From NCBI GenBank assembly GCA_030549795.1, contig JAUQQO010000039.1, forward strand, positions 1 to 64,000: a stretch of DNA of 64,000 nucleotides. The letters are read 5' to 3'. The first letter of the stretch is position 1; each line of letters opens with the position of its first letter. This document shows positions 24,363 to 33,530 of this stretch, piece after piece. Below the pieces are notes generated by a model. That model was not told where the DNA came from, did not search any database, and worked only from the letters and a program-made list of their open reading frames with translations. This DNA is from Pseudomonadota bacterium. GTDB lineage: Bacteria > Pseudomonadota > Alphaproteobacteria > Geminicoccales > Geminicoccaceae. The position numbers were made by a program, and so were the translations under genes.

Positions 24363-25100
24363 ATGCTCGCACCGCCCGCGCCCGGGCAGCGGGTGCCACG
24401 CCAGCTGGTACTCGATCTGCCGGTGCGCGAAGCGCAGGCGCTCGAAGATTTCCTGCCGGCGCCCTGCAACCGCGCTGCGCTCGAGGCGGTCCTCGCCTGG
24501 CCGCGATGGCCGGGACCGGTGCTGTGCCTCGTCGGTCCGGAAGGCTGCGGCAAGAGCCATCTCGCCGCCGTGTGGGCGGCGCGCGCGCAACCCGTCACGG
24601 TCCGCCCTTGCGATCTCGTGAGCCCGAGCGCGGCCCTCGAGCGGCTCGGTGCGGCCCGCGCCGCGCTTTGGGACGAGGCCTGCGAACCGGCGGACGAGCG
24701 GGGGCTTCTACATCTCATCAACGCGCTCGCCGAGCGCTCCGGTCATCTCCTCCTGGTCGGACGCTTGCCGCCTGCGCGCTGGGTACTCACGCTGCCCGAT
24801 CTGCGCTCGCGGCTTGCTGCCGCCCCGATCGCCGAGATCGCCCCGCCCGATGACGCGCTGCTCGCCGCTCTTCTCGTCAAGCAGCTGCGCGACCGCAATC
24901 TCTCTCCCGCGCCGAGCCTCGTAGAGTATCTGATTGCGCGCATGGAGCGGTCGTTCGCCGGGCTTCGGCGCCTGGTGCGCGCCCTGGATCGCGCCGCCCT
25001 CGCCACCCGCCGCCCCTTGGGACCGGGGCTCGCGCGCATGGTGCTGGACGAACTCCAAGCGTTGCGCGAGAGCGAAGCGGCACGGGCCGAGACGGCTTAA
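24363..25100 (+). CDS. hda: DnaA-homologous regulatory protein Hda/HdaA
   Basis: AAA+ protein of 245 aa similar to domain III of DnaA and lacking domain IV, as in Hda/HdaA, which stimulates DnaA-ATP hydrolysis at the sliding clamp to limit re-initiation. Near the N-terminus, PRQLVLDLP is followed by a Walker A loop GPEGCGKSH (about residues 60-68). Near the start, QLVLDLP resembles the clamp-binding motif of Hda. The acidic Walker-B-like region is ALWDEAC. It lies 11 bp after the CDP-alcohol gene in the familiar DUF2066-pgsA-like-hda order. No strong Shine-Dalgarno precedes the ATG. Confidence 0.88.
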   Translation: MLAPPAPGQRVPRQLVLDLPVREAQALEDFLPAPCNRAALEAVLAWPRWPGPVLCLVGPEGCGKSHLAAVWAARAQPVTVRPCDLVSPSAALERLGAARAALWDEACEPADERGLLHLINALAERSGHLLLVGRLPPARWVLTLPDLRSRLAAAPIAEIAPPDDALLAALLVKQLRDRNLSPAPSLVEYLIARMERSFAGLRRLVRALDRAALATRRPLGPGLARMVLDELQALRESEAARAETA

Positions 25101-25130
25101 GATCGGGCTTTCTTCTTCGGGAGAGCGAGG

Positions 25131-25910
25131 ATGGACCTCGGTATCCGCGGTCGGCGCGCGATCGTCTGCGCAGCGAGCAAGGGATTGGGGCGGGCGTGTG
25201 CGCTCGCGCTCGCCGAAGCCGGTGTCGAGCTCGTCATCTGCGCGCGCGGTGGTGAGGCGCTCGAAGCCACGGCGCAGGAGATCCGCGCCCGGACCGGAGT
25301 GACGGTGACGCCCGTGCGCTGCGATGTGACCACCGAGGAGGGGCGAAAGCTCCTGCTCTCCGCCTGTCCCGAGCCGGACATTCTGGTGACCAACGCCGGT
25401 GGCCCGCCGCCCGGCGATTTTCGCGACTTCACCCTCGACGACTGGCGCCGCGCGCTCGAGGCCAACATGCTCACCCCCATCGCGCTCACTCGCGCCACCG
25501 TCTATGGGATGATGGAGCGCGGTTTTGGCCGCATCGTCCACATCACCTCAGCGGCAGTGAAAGCGCCCATACCCAATCTCGAGCTCTCGAACGGCGCCCG
25601 CGCGGGGCTCACCGGGGCGATGGCGGTGCTGGCGCGCCGCGCCGTGCGGCACAATGTGACGATCAACGCGCTCCTACCCGGCCCCTTCGCGACCGATCGG
25701 CTGCGCGCCACGCTCGCGCTGCAGGCCGAGCGCGAGGGGCGGGATCCGGCGGAAGTGGCGGCCGAGCGCGCCCGCGCCCATCCTGCCGGTCGCTTCGGGG
25801 ATCCGGCCGAGTTCGGCGCCTTTTGCGCCTTTTTGTGTAGTGTCCACGCCGGCTATGTCACCGGTCAGAACATCCTGATCGACGGCGGCGCCTACCCCGG
25901 CCTTCTCTAA
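25131..25910 (+). CDS. short-chain dehydrogenase/reductase family protein with atypical active site
   Basis: Rossmann-fold SDR (259 aa). The nucleotide loop is CAASKGLGRA (variant of TGxxxGxG), followed by NAGG and VTGQNILIDGGAYPG at the C-terminus. The usual YxxxK catalytic pair is not present: the corresponding region reads LELSNGARAGLTGA, with Ser and Ala in these positions, although HITSAAVKAP keeps the catalytic-type Ser. This LSNGAR form is shared by a recognised SDR subgroup annotated as 3-oxoacyl-ACP reductase-like, so it is not a local mutation. The substrate is unknown and the mechanism may differ from canonical SDRs. The ATG at 25131 has GAGCGAGG upstream. Confidence 0.85.
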   Translation: MDLGIRGRRAIVCAASKGLGRACALALAEAGVELVICARGGEALEATAQEIRARTGVTVTPVRCDVTTEEGRKLLLSACPEPDILVTNAGGPPPGDFRDFTLDDWRRALEANMLTPIALTRATVYGMMERGFGRIVHITSAAVKAPIPNLELSNGARAGLTGAMAVLARRAVRHNVTINALLPGPFATDRLRATLALQAEREGRDPAEVAAERARAHPAGRFGDPAEFGAFCAFLCSVHAGYVTGQNILIDGGAYPGLL

Positions 25911-25915
25911 CTGCC

Positions 25916-27082
25916 ATGGTGGAGCCTGCGCCGCGGCGCCTCGTCGAGGTCCAGGCCAAGGACCCGCGCATCGTGGCCGGCCTTATGACCGGCACCTCGA
26001 TGGACGGTCTGGACCTCGTGATCCTGCGCGTCGCTCGCCAACGGCCCTGGCGCTTTGCCCTTCTCGCTTCGGCGCAGGAGCCGATGCCCGACGATCTGCG
26101 CGCCGCGCTCGCGCGCCAAGGCTCGCTGAGCCTGGCCGAAGCGGCGCACATCGATCGTCGGCTCGGTGAATGGTTCGCAGAAGCGCTCGCGCGGTTGGTC
26201 GCGCGCTTCGGTCTTGTTCCCGATCTCGTCGGCAGCCACGGTCAGACCCTGTTCCACGAGCACGGGGTCATCACCTGCCAGCTCGGCGAGCCGGCTTTCC
26301 TTGCCGCGCGACTGGGCTGCCCGGTGGTGAGCGATTTCCGTCGCAACGACATCGCTTTGGGCGGCTGCGGGGCGCCGCTGGTGCCCATCGTCGATTGCTG
26401 GTTGTTCGCGCGCGAGGAAGAAGGCGTGCTCGCCTTGAACTTGGGCGGTATCGCCAACCTCACCGTAGTCCCGCCGGCCAAGCGGCCGGAGCTGCCGCTC
26501 CTCGGCTTCGACTGCGGGCCCGCCAACATGGTCGCCGACGAGCTCGCGCGCCGTTTCTCGGACGGCGTGCTCGCGTGCGACGTGAACGGCGAGCTGGCAC
26601 GGCGCGGTCGCGTGCGCGCTGATCTTTTGGCCGAATTGCTCGCGCATCCGGCGCTTAACCGCGAGCCGCCGCCATCATTGGGCCGCGAGCAGTTCGGCGC
26701 CGCCTTCGTGGATGCGCTCCTAGAGCGCGCACCGCCGCGCTCCGAGCAGGACTGGTGCGATCTCTTGGCCACCGCAGCGGAGTTCTCGGCGCGCTGCATC
26801 GCCCGGGCGGTCGCCCGCCGCGTACCCGCCGCCTATGGCTGCCGCTTGTGCGTCGCAAGCGGTGGCGGAGTGCGCAATCCCGAACTCATGCGCCGCATCC
26901 GCGCGGCTTTGGCGCCCATCGCCGTGATCGAGAGCGACGCGCTTGGCGTCCCGGCAGCGCTTAAGGAGGCGATTGCCTTCGCACTCCTCGCTTCCGCCCG
27001 CATCGACGGTATTGCTTGCGGGGTTCCTACGGTCACCGGGGCGCGACGGTCAGCCTTGCTCGGCAAGATCACCGAGTGCTGA
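25916..27082 (+). CDS. anmK: anhydro-N-acetylmuramic acid kinase
   Basis: AnmK (388 aa) phosphorylates and opens 1,6-anhydro-N-acetylmuramic acid released from cell-wall turnover, giving MurNAc-6-P for recycling. GLMTGTSMDGLDLV near the start, VGSHGQTLFHE with the catalytic-region residues, RRNDIALGGCGAPLVPIVD and LNLGGIANLTV are all typical. CVASGGGVRNPELMRRI and GVPAALKEAIAFALLA close the nucleotide site. It starts 6 bp after the SDR stop. No murQ or nagZ is adjacent. Confidence 0.96.
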   Translation: MVEPAPRRLVEVQAKDPRIVAGLMTGTSMDGLDLVILRVARQRPWRFALLASAQEPMPDDLRAALARQGSLSLAEAAHIDRRLGEWFAEALARLVARFGLVPDLVGSHGQTLFHEHGVITCQLGEPAFLAARLGCPVVSDFRRNDIALGGCGAPLVPIVDCWLFAREEEGVLALNLGGIANLTVVPPAKRPELPLLGFDCGPANMVADELARRFSDGVLACDVNGELARRGRVRADLLAELLAHPALNREPPPSLGREQFGAAFVDALLERAPPRSEQDWCDLLATAAEFSARCIARAVARRVPAAYGCRLCVASGGGVRNPELMRRIRAALAPIAVIESDALGVPAALKEAIAFALLASARIDGIACGVPTVTGARRSALLGKITEC

Positions 27083-27149
27083 GCGGGCAGCGTTAACCCA
27101 ATCTTTAGAAGCGCTGCGCTAGAGGAGCGGCGGACTTGGGAGCTCTGCC

Positions 27150-28691
27150 GTGATCGCTTGGCTGCGCCGTTTCCCGTCGATCCTGCCGCTTGCGTTCCTG
27201 CTGATTGTGGTGCTCACCAGTTGCACGACGATCCGGCGCGACGAGCTGGACCGCGAGGCTCCGCCCGGGCCGGGGCAGGCGGCTCGGCTTCTGCGCATGG
27301 GCACCGACGCGCTCGCCGCCGGTGATCCCGCCACCGCGGCAGCGCTGTTCGCGCGCGTGCTCGCGCTCGAGCCCGGCAATCGCGAAGCGGCGCGCAGGCT
27401 CGGTGAGGCGGCGCTGCGCAGTGGGCGCTACGAGGAGGCCATCGAGGCCTATCGCCGGCTGGTCGATAGCGATGTCAACGACGTCGAGGCGGCGCGGGGC
27501 ATGGCCAAGGCCCTGCTCGCTTTGGGGCGGCCGGAGGCGGCGCTTGCCCGCTTGGAGCCGGCTCTGCAGGCGCAGCCGGAGGACACGCGGCTGCTCAATC
27601 TCCTTGGCGTCACGCTCGACCAACTCGGCCGGCACGAAGAGGCACAAGCGCGCTATCGCGCCGCGCTTGCGCGCACGCCCGAAGATGCGGCGCTGCGCAA
27701 CAACCTCGGCCTGTCGCTGTTGCTCGCGGGGCGCTATGCGGAGGCGATCCGAGAACTGGAGAGTGTTGCGCGAGGCCCACAGAGTTCGCCGCGGGCGCGC
27801 CACAATCTCGCCGCCGCCTATGCGCTCTCGGGCGATCCGGCGGCAGCGGAGGAGCTGTTGCGCTTCGACCTCACGCCGCGCGAGATCCGCGATAATCTCG
27901 CCTTCTATCAGACACTTAGAGGGCTGGGTGCGAGCGCTTCGCTGCGCGCGGCGCGCGCTTTGCTCCCCGAGCGTGCCCTCCGTGGCACCTTAGAGCCCGA
28001 ATGGAGCCCCAGGCAGCCTCTTTTGGGCTCGCTTTTGGACGAGCGCGCGTCGGGCGGATCTGGGCGTGGCCGCGCGCGCATCGAGACGCGAGCTGGTCCA
28101 AATGCTGCGGCGGCAAGCGCGGTGCAACAGGCGAGCCCGTCGGCTCCGGGGCGCGAAGAAGGGCAACAGGTCACCGCGACCTCCGAAGCTGCGCGGGCCG
28201 CAGCGGCCGCCTTAGGGCAGCTGCACGCGCCTGCATCGCCTTCCCCGTCGCCCGACGCCGCTGCGGGCGCGAGTGCCGAGCGAGAAGACGCTTCGGCTCG
28301 CGCCGATGTCCCACAATCGGGCGCGCTCGGGCAGAGCGGGGAAGGCGAAGCGAGCTCGCTGTCAGCGGGCGTGCCTGTCGGTTCGACGCGAGAAGCCCCG
28401 GCCGAGTTCGTGGTGGTGGGGGGAAGCGAAGCCCGCGCGGCGTCGGCCGATTCCGCCGCGGGCGAGACCTGGGTGATCGAGATCGCCGGGCTCGCGGGCG
28501 CTGACGGGCGCGCCCGCTGGCAAGCGCTGCGCAGCGCTCATCCCGAACTCCTCGCCGGTGTGGCGCGCCTGGGAGGAGCCGAAGACGAGGGCGCTCCGCT
28601 TCTTATCGGACCATTTCCGGACCTCGCCGCAGCCGAGCAGGTCTGCGCGCGCTTGCGCGAAAAGGCGCACTGCCGCGCCCTGCGGCTTTGA
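27150..28691 (+). CDS. TPR-repeat lipoprotein with C-terminal SPOR-like domain
   Basis: A 513-aa exported protein. The signal carries a lipobox (LTSC, Cys25), so the mature form is probably an outer-membrane lipoprotein. At least six TPR repeats at about 45-270 follow patterns such as AALFARVLALEPGNREAARRLGEAA and AQARYRAALARTPEDAALRNNLG; the arrangement resembles TadD and other secretion or assembly factors. Residues about 290-435 are low-complexity, rich in Ala, Ser and Gly. The end (about 440-513, starting ETWVIEIAGLAG and containing LLIGPFPDLAAAEQVCARL) looks like a SPOR peptidoglycan-binding domain. The GTG at 27150 is behind GGGAG. No tad genes other than the TadG-like protein at 39.7 kb are nearby. 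Confidence 0.82.
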   Translation: MIAWLRRFPSILPLAFLLIVVLTSCTTIRRDELDREAPPGPGQAARLLRMGTDALAAGDPATAAALFARVLALEPGNREAARRLGEAALRSGRYEEAIEAYRRLVDSDVNDVEAARGMAKALLALGRPEAALARLEPALQAQPEDTRLLNLLGVTLDQLGRHEEAQARYRAALARTPEDAALRNNLGLSLLLAGRYAEAIRELESVARGPQSSPRARHNLAAAYALSGDPAAAEELLRFDLTPREIRDNLAFYQTLRGLGASASLRAARALLPERALRGTLEPEWSPRQPLLGSLLDERASGGSGRGRARIETRAGPNAAAASAVQQASPSAPGREEGQQVTATSEAARAAAAALGQLHAPASPSPSPDAAAGASAEREDASARADVPQSGALGQSGEGEASSLSAGVPVGSTREAPAEFVVVGGSEARAASADSAAGETWVIEIAGLAGADGRARWQALRSAHPELLAGVARLGGAEDEGAPLLIGPFPDLAAAEQVCARLREKAHCRALRL

Positions 28692-28757
28692 GCTGTACGA
28701 GGCGCCTGCTTGTGCGAAGCGCCCACGCGTGCTTCCCGGCTGGGCGCGCAGGAGCGG

Positions 28758-30029
28758 GTGGGTGATCGAACGGTCGTGGAACGCGACTTTCCGGAAGATT
28801 TTCTTTGGGGTGCGGCCACTGCGGCGCATCAAGTCGAGGGTTTCAACCGCGACAGCGACTGGTGGGCGGCCGAGGAGGCCGGCAAACTCCCCTATCGCTC
28901 GGGAGCAGCGTGCCGCCATCTCGAGCGATACGAAGCGGATTTCGACCTCGCGCGTGCCTACGGGCACAACGCGCACCGGCTGTCGTTGGAGTGGGCGCGC
29001 CTCGAGCCACAGCCGGGCCGTTTCAATTCGGCTGCCTTCGCGCACTATGCCCGCGTGCTTTCGGCTCTGCACGCGCGCCGTCTCGAGCCCGTGGTGACGC
29101 TGCACCACTTCACCTTGCCGCACTGGCTCGCCGAACGCGGCGGCTGGCTCGCGCCCGAGGCGGTCGACCGCTTCGTCTTTTACACGGAAGCCGTCGCCCG
29201 CGAACTGGGCGGGGCGATCCGCTTCTGGCTCACGGTCAACGAGCCCACGGTCTTGGCCAAACACGGCTATGTGATCGGCGATTGGCCGCCGTTTGTACGC
29301 AATCGCTGGGATCGCGCCGCACGGGTCATCGCCCGCATGTGCAGAGCGCACCGAGCGGCCTACCGCGTGTTGCATGCGCACGACGCGCACGCGCGCGTGT
29401 CCTTCGCCCACAGCCTGCCCTGGATCGAGCCCTGTCGACCGTGGCGATGGGTCGACCGCGCGGCAGCGGCTGTGCGGCGGTTCTTGTGGTGCGATCTCTG
29501 TTTTTACTTGATGCGCGAGGGCGGAGAACTGCTGCTCGATTATTTGGCTATCAACTACTACACGCGTGCGGTGGTTCGATGGCAGCCGCGCGGCCGCGCG
29601 CTCCTCTTCGGAGCAGATTGTTTGGATCCGCACCACGGAGGCGATCGACGCTTCGACGAGCTGGGGCAAGAGGTATGGCCGGAAGGACTTTATCGAGTGC
29701 TCAAGCATTATGCGCGTTTAGGTCTTCCAATTGTGATCAGCGAGAACGGAATCGCCACCACCGACGATGAGCTCAGAAACGAACACCTGCTCGGGCACGT
29801 GCGTGCGCTTGCACGAGCGCGTGCGGAAGGGGTCGACGTACGTGGATATTTCTATTGGACACTCTTCGATAACTATGAATGGGCGCGCGGGTTCACGGCA
29901 CATTTCGGTCTCGCCGCCCTCGAGCCCGGAAGCCTCGCGCGCAAGCCGCGGCCGGCGATGGAGATCTTCGCGCGCATCGCGCGCAGCGGTCGGCTGCCGC
30001 AGCGCGAAGGGACGCAGGCGGCACCATGA
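28758..30029 (+). CDS. family 1 glycoside hydrolase (beta-glucosidase-like)
   Basis: GH1 retaining glycosidase, 423 aa from the GTG at 28758. The fold marker FLWGAATAAHQVEG starts at residue 16. The acid/base Glu162 is in TVNEP and the nucleophile Glu329 in ISENG, the two defining catalytic residues. WARLEPQPGRFN and INYYTR are also conserved. No signal peptide is present, so a cytoplasmic action is indicated. It overlaps the next gene (GMC oxidoreductase) by ATGA. Compared with typical GH1 enzymes (about 450 aa) it is slightly short, with shorter loops near the middle. GH1 enzymes also act as transglycosidases; the coupling to a GMC enzyme suggests modification of a glucoside or exopolysaccharide precursor. 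Confidence 0.92.
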   Translation: MGDRTVVERDFPEDFLWGAATAAHQVEGFNRDSDWWAAEEAGKLPYRSGAACRHLERYEADFDLARAYGHNAHRLSLEWARLEPQPGRFNSAAFAHYARVLSALHARRLEPVVTLHHFTLPHWLAERGGWLAPEAVDRFVFYTEAVARELGGAIRFWLTVNEPTVLAKHGYVIGDWPPFVRNRWDRAARVIARMCRAHRAAYRVLHAHDAHARVSFAHSLPWIEPCRPWRWVDRAAAAVRRFLWCDLCFYLMREGGELLLDYLAINYYTRAVVRWQPRGRALLFGADCLDPHHGGDRRFDELGQEVWPEGLYRVLKHYARLGLPIVISENGIATTDDELRNEHLLGHVRALARARAEGVDVRGYFYWTLFDNYEWARGFTAHFGLAALEPGSLARKPRPAMEIFARIARSGRLPQREGTQAAP

Positions 30030-31642
30030 AGACCATCGATGCGGCGAGTCTGCCTGATGGCACGCGGCTTGCCGCCGACGTCGTCGTGGTGGGCGCCGGT
30101 GCGGCGGGCATCACGCTCGCGCTCGAGCTCACCCGCCTGGGCGTAGAGGTGCTCCTGATCGAGGGTGGGCGCGCGGTACCCGACCCTGCGATCCAGGCAC
30201 TGCACGAGATCGAAAGCGTCGGTTTTCCTCTGCGCCCCGGTTATCTGCCGCGACTGCGCCAGTTGGGCGGGACGTGCAACCTCTGGGCCGGCCGCGCCAT
30301 GCGCTTGAGCCCCGAGGATCTGGAAGCCCGTCCGGCAGTCCCCGATGGGGCCTGGCCGATCCCCTGGTGCGAACTCGCAGCGCTTTTTCCCGAAGCCGAG
30401 CGTCTGCTCGGTTTGCCTGGAGGTGACGCCTTCGATCCCGGTGCGTGGCTTGTCCGTGCGAGCGCAGACGAACGGCAGTTGTTCACCACGGGTCTTCTCG
30501 TGCCGACGGTATCGCTGTGGGCACCGAAGCCGCGTCGTTTTGCCCGTGACTTTCGTGCTGAGCTCAAGCAGCGCAGGAACTTGTCTCTTCTTCTCGGGGC
30601 TCAAGCGGTACGTCTGATCACGGCGGATGAGGGGGTGCGGGTGCGCGCGGTGGCGCTGCGCGTGCTCGACGGTCCGGCGCTCGAGGCCGAGGGACGCCAC
30701 ATCGTGCTCGCCTGCGGCGGGCTCGAGAACGCCCGCCTCTTGTTGCTCTCCACCGATCACCACCCGCGCGGCATCGGCAACCGCCACGACCTGGTCGGTC
30801 GCTTCTTCATGGATCATCCGCGCGCAGTCTGGGGCCGCGTGGAGCTGCGCGCTGGGGTCGGTTTGCGCCTGTTGCGCGGCTGTCCCATCAAAGGCGGCAA
30901 AGTCCAGCTCGGTTTCGCCCTCGCTGCGGAACTGCGCCGCGCGCGTGGGCTCCTCCACCATCACGCCACGCTCGAGAGTGAGCACTCCACATACGCCCGC
31001 GAGCAGTACGATCTCGCCGTTCAGCTCGCCAAACGCGTCTTGCGGCGGGGACATGTCGGGGCGCGGTTGGATTGGCGCGGGCTGCTTGCCGCCCGCACGC
31101 CGGATCTGATCTATCTCCTCACACCCAAGGAGATCCTTCCGCACCCGCTCTACCGCCTGCTGTGGGCGGTGCGCGCGAAGCTGCCGCGGCGGCCGCGTCC
31201 CGAGCGGCTCGTCCTCGTCCATTTCTGCGAGCAGCCACCCGACCCGGAGAGCCGCGTCATGCTCTCCGAGCGCCGCGATGCCCTGGGCGTGCCGCTCATC
31301 CGCCTCAACTGGCGCATTCAGCCCGAGGTCGTCGAGGGAATGCGGGCGCTCGAAACGGCGCTCGCCGAGGCTCTGACCCGCTTGGGGCTCGGTCGGCTCC
31401 TGCCGGGTGAGGGCGAGCCGCGTTTTACCGATGCCTCGCACCATATGGGCACTACCCGCATGGGAACCGATCCGCGCCGAAGCGTGGTCGACCCGTTCGG
31501 TCGCGTGCACGGTGTGGCCAATCTCTGGGTGGCGGGGAGCTCGGTTTTCCCGAGCGGCGGTCACGCCAATCCGACCCTCACGATCGTCGCGCTCGCGCTG
31601 CGCCTCGCCCGCCACCTCGCACGTCTGGCTAGGGCCGGCTGA
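30026..31642 (+). CDS. GMC family FAD-dependent oxidoreductase
   Basis: Glucose-methanol-choline oxidoreductase family protein (538 aa), oxidising an alcohol or sugar hydroxyl. VVVVGAGAAGITLALEL (about residues 19-35) binds FAD. RQLGGTCNLWAGR lies in the cofactor-covering region. The C-terminal ASHHMGTTRMG and SGGHANPTLTIVALALR carry the conserved His and the His/Asn pair near the flavin. It belongs to the class with a short lid rather than the choline dehydrogenase type. Translationally coupled to the upstream GH1 by a 4-bp overlap, so the two probably act on one glycosidic substrate. Confidence 0.92.
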   Translation: MKTIDAASLPDGTRLAADVVVVGAGAAGITLALELTRLGVEVLLIEGGRAVPDPAIQALHEIESVGFPLRPGYLPRLRQLGGTCNLWAGRAMRLSPEDLEARPAVPDGAWPIPWCELAALFPEAERLLGLPGGDAFDPGAWLVRASADERQLFTTGLLVPTVSLWAPKPRRFARDFRAELKQRRNLSLLLGAQAVRLITADEGVRVRAVALRVLDGPALEAEGRHIVLACGGLENARLLLLSTDHHPRGIGNRHDLVGRFFMDHPRAVWGRVELRAGVGLRLLRGCPIKGGKVQLGFALAAELRRARGLLHHHATLESEHSTYAREQYDLAVQLAKRVLRRGHVGARLDWRGLLAARTPDLIYLLTPKEILPHPLYRLLWAVRAKLPRRPRPERLVLVHFCEQPPDPESRVMLSERRDALGVPLIRLNWRIQPEVVEGMRALETALAEALTRLGLGRLLPGEGEPRFTDASHHMGTTRMGTDPRRSVVDPFGRVHGVANLWVAGSSVFPSGGHANPTLTIVALALRLARHLARLARAG

Positions 31643-31860
31643 AGCCGCGTCTCTCGCATCCCATGGGGCGCCGGACCCCGCGAAAGAGCGTCGAGCGGCA
31701 CCACAAGCAGCGGCACGTGATCGGCAGCCGGCAGGAGATCCGGCGGCGGGCCTTCGCTCCATGCGCGCAACACCCACGCCGCGCCCTCCCGCTTTGCGCG
31801 GGTGGACGAACGGAACCGCGCCAAACAGCCAAGGCCATGGAACACCGATCACCCAGCGCA

Positions 31861-31957
31861 CTCGGCGTCGTTCCCCGCGCGCGAGGGATTTCGTCCGCGG
31901 CCCCAGCAAGTAGTGTTAACCCTCGCCGTCGTTCCCCGCGCGCAAGGGATCTCGGCC
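31861..31957. CRISPR. CRISPR-like pair: two type I-E-like repeats, one spacer
   Basis: Two 36-bp copies at 31861-31896 and 31922-31957, identical at 32 of 36 bases, share the core GTCGTTCCCCGCGCGC and an AGGGAT then TCG part. The start-to-start distance is 61 bp, the usual type I-E repeat-plus-spacer period (29 + 32). The core resembles the inverted-repeat I-E repeat family (GTTCCCCGCGC...GGGAT). No third copy is seen one period up- or downstream, and no cas gene is present in the window. It could be an orphan or decayed array, or a coincidental direct repeat. Confidence 0.35.
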
Positions 31958-33379
31958 CGAGCTGCGTCCGCGCGGTCTCGAGAGGACGGGGAGGCGGTCT
32001 CGCGCCTGCCCGCGGCGGCTCCGGTGGCACGGCTGTCGGGTATGCGGGACCCCCTGCGCCCGGGCGACATCAGTGGCGGGATGAACGCGCAGCGTGCAGC
32101 GCTTGAGATGCGGCTGCATCCGACGGGACATTCCTCGCCAGCCGGAGCCTCGGACACAAGATCGTCTTTTCGAGCATGGTGTGAAAGCAAAGAAGTGTTA
32201 GGCGAACACCCGAACTTGCCCGCTTCGGCTCGACGCACGAAGGCGCTTGGCCGGCGGCGGCCTTCTCGCGGCGCGAAGCGCGCGCCTTTTCCGCGATGCC
32301 GATGCGGGTCGCTGCGCTTCGGCTCGCGCGCCGGCATGCGGGCTTAGTGGAGGCGTGAGGAGCCCGCGGCTGGATTTCGCGAGCCGAAAGGGCCGAGCGC
32401 AGCGAAGGACGGCGCGAGGGAGCTGGTTCACAGCCGCCGCGGGCGGCAGCGGCCAGAGCCGCCGCTGCGCCTTTTGGCCGGGGATGGGCGAGGCCGCGGT
32501 TTCACGGACTGCGCGCCTCGCCGGGCCATGGACGAGCGAGGCGAGGCCGGGATCACCACGCGCGGTCACGGCTCGACCCATGCTTTATTGTTCAGGGCTC
32601 GGATCGCCGCGCTCGTCCCCGCGCGCGCGAAGCGCGCGCGCTCGGCGGCGAAAAACCTCCCTGCCTTTTAGACTTTTTCGATCGACGCGCTGTCTTGCGC
32701 GCCGCGCGTGCGCTTGCTGCCTCTTACCCTTACGAACGGGCATCGAGGGCCCGCGCGCGATCCGCCTCGGATGGCTGAAAAGCCGCGACCTCGCGCGCGG
32801 CTGCCGATGGAGCGGGGCGGGTGCCGACGCCAGGCCAGTCGCGAGGGTGACCCGGGCGAGGAGTGAGCGCCGATGATCCACGCGGCTCGTAGACGATCTG
32901 TTTTCACCCGCTTGCCCTCTCCAGGAGCCGGGGCGCTCGGGGATCTGGCCGAAGGTTCGCTCTCGACTTGGACGGCGCCGAGCCGCGGACGCGCGAAGAA
33001 GAGCGAGGGAGGCGATCCACCCGCGCGGCTTTTAGGCGAAGCCACAGCACATGAGGGGCATCGGCGGCGGTCTGCTGCGTCCGCGCTTTGATTGGGCTCT
33101 TAAGACGGGGCCGGGCTTTGCGAGCGCTGCTCTCGCTTCACGTCCAAGGGTTGCCGAGGTTTCTGAAGCCTCGTGCGAGCCGAGCGACACCGAGCGCCAC
33201 AACGAGGCCGGTGCGTGCGCGCAAGCGCGACCCCGAAGCACCCATGATCAGCGCGAGCTGTTGCGAAGGAGCAGAGCGCATGAGGGCGCGGCACCGCACC
33301 GGCTGCGCACGAGGCCGGCAGACCGAGCAAAAGCCTGGCCAGAAGGCTGAAGATGCGAGCATGGCCGCGGCAAGAAGAG

Positions 33380-33530
33380 GTTTGTTTCGGATTGCAGCCA
33401 ATCAGTGCGCGACATATTTTTCCAACCGCGCGACGCCGCTACGTGCATCAAAACGACATCTACGCACAGACCACGAAACAATTCTCGGTAAAAATAGGTT
33501 ATAAAATGAAACGTGTCATACGGGCTCGGC
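33380..33530. other. AT-rich island downstream of the carbamoyltransferase gene
   Basis: A stretch of about 150 bp that is much lower in GC than its surroundings, including CGGTAAAAATAGGTTATAAA (33488-33507) with a TATAAA that could be a -10 element. No gene follows on either strand in the expected place. It could be a promoter of an unrecognised short RNA, a transcript end or foreign DNA. Confidence 0.4.
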
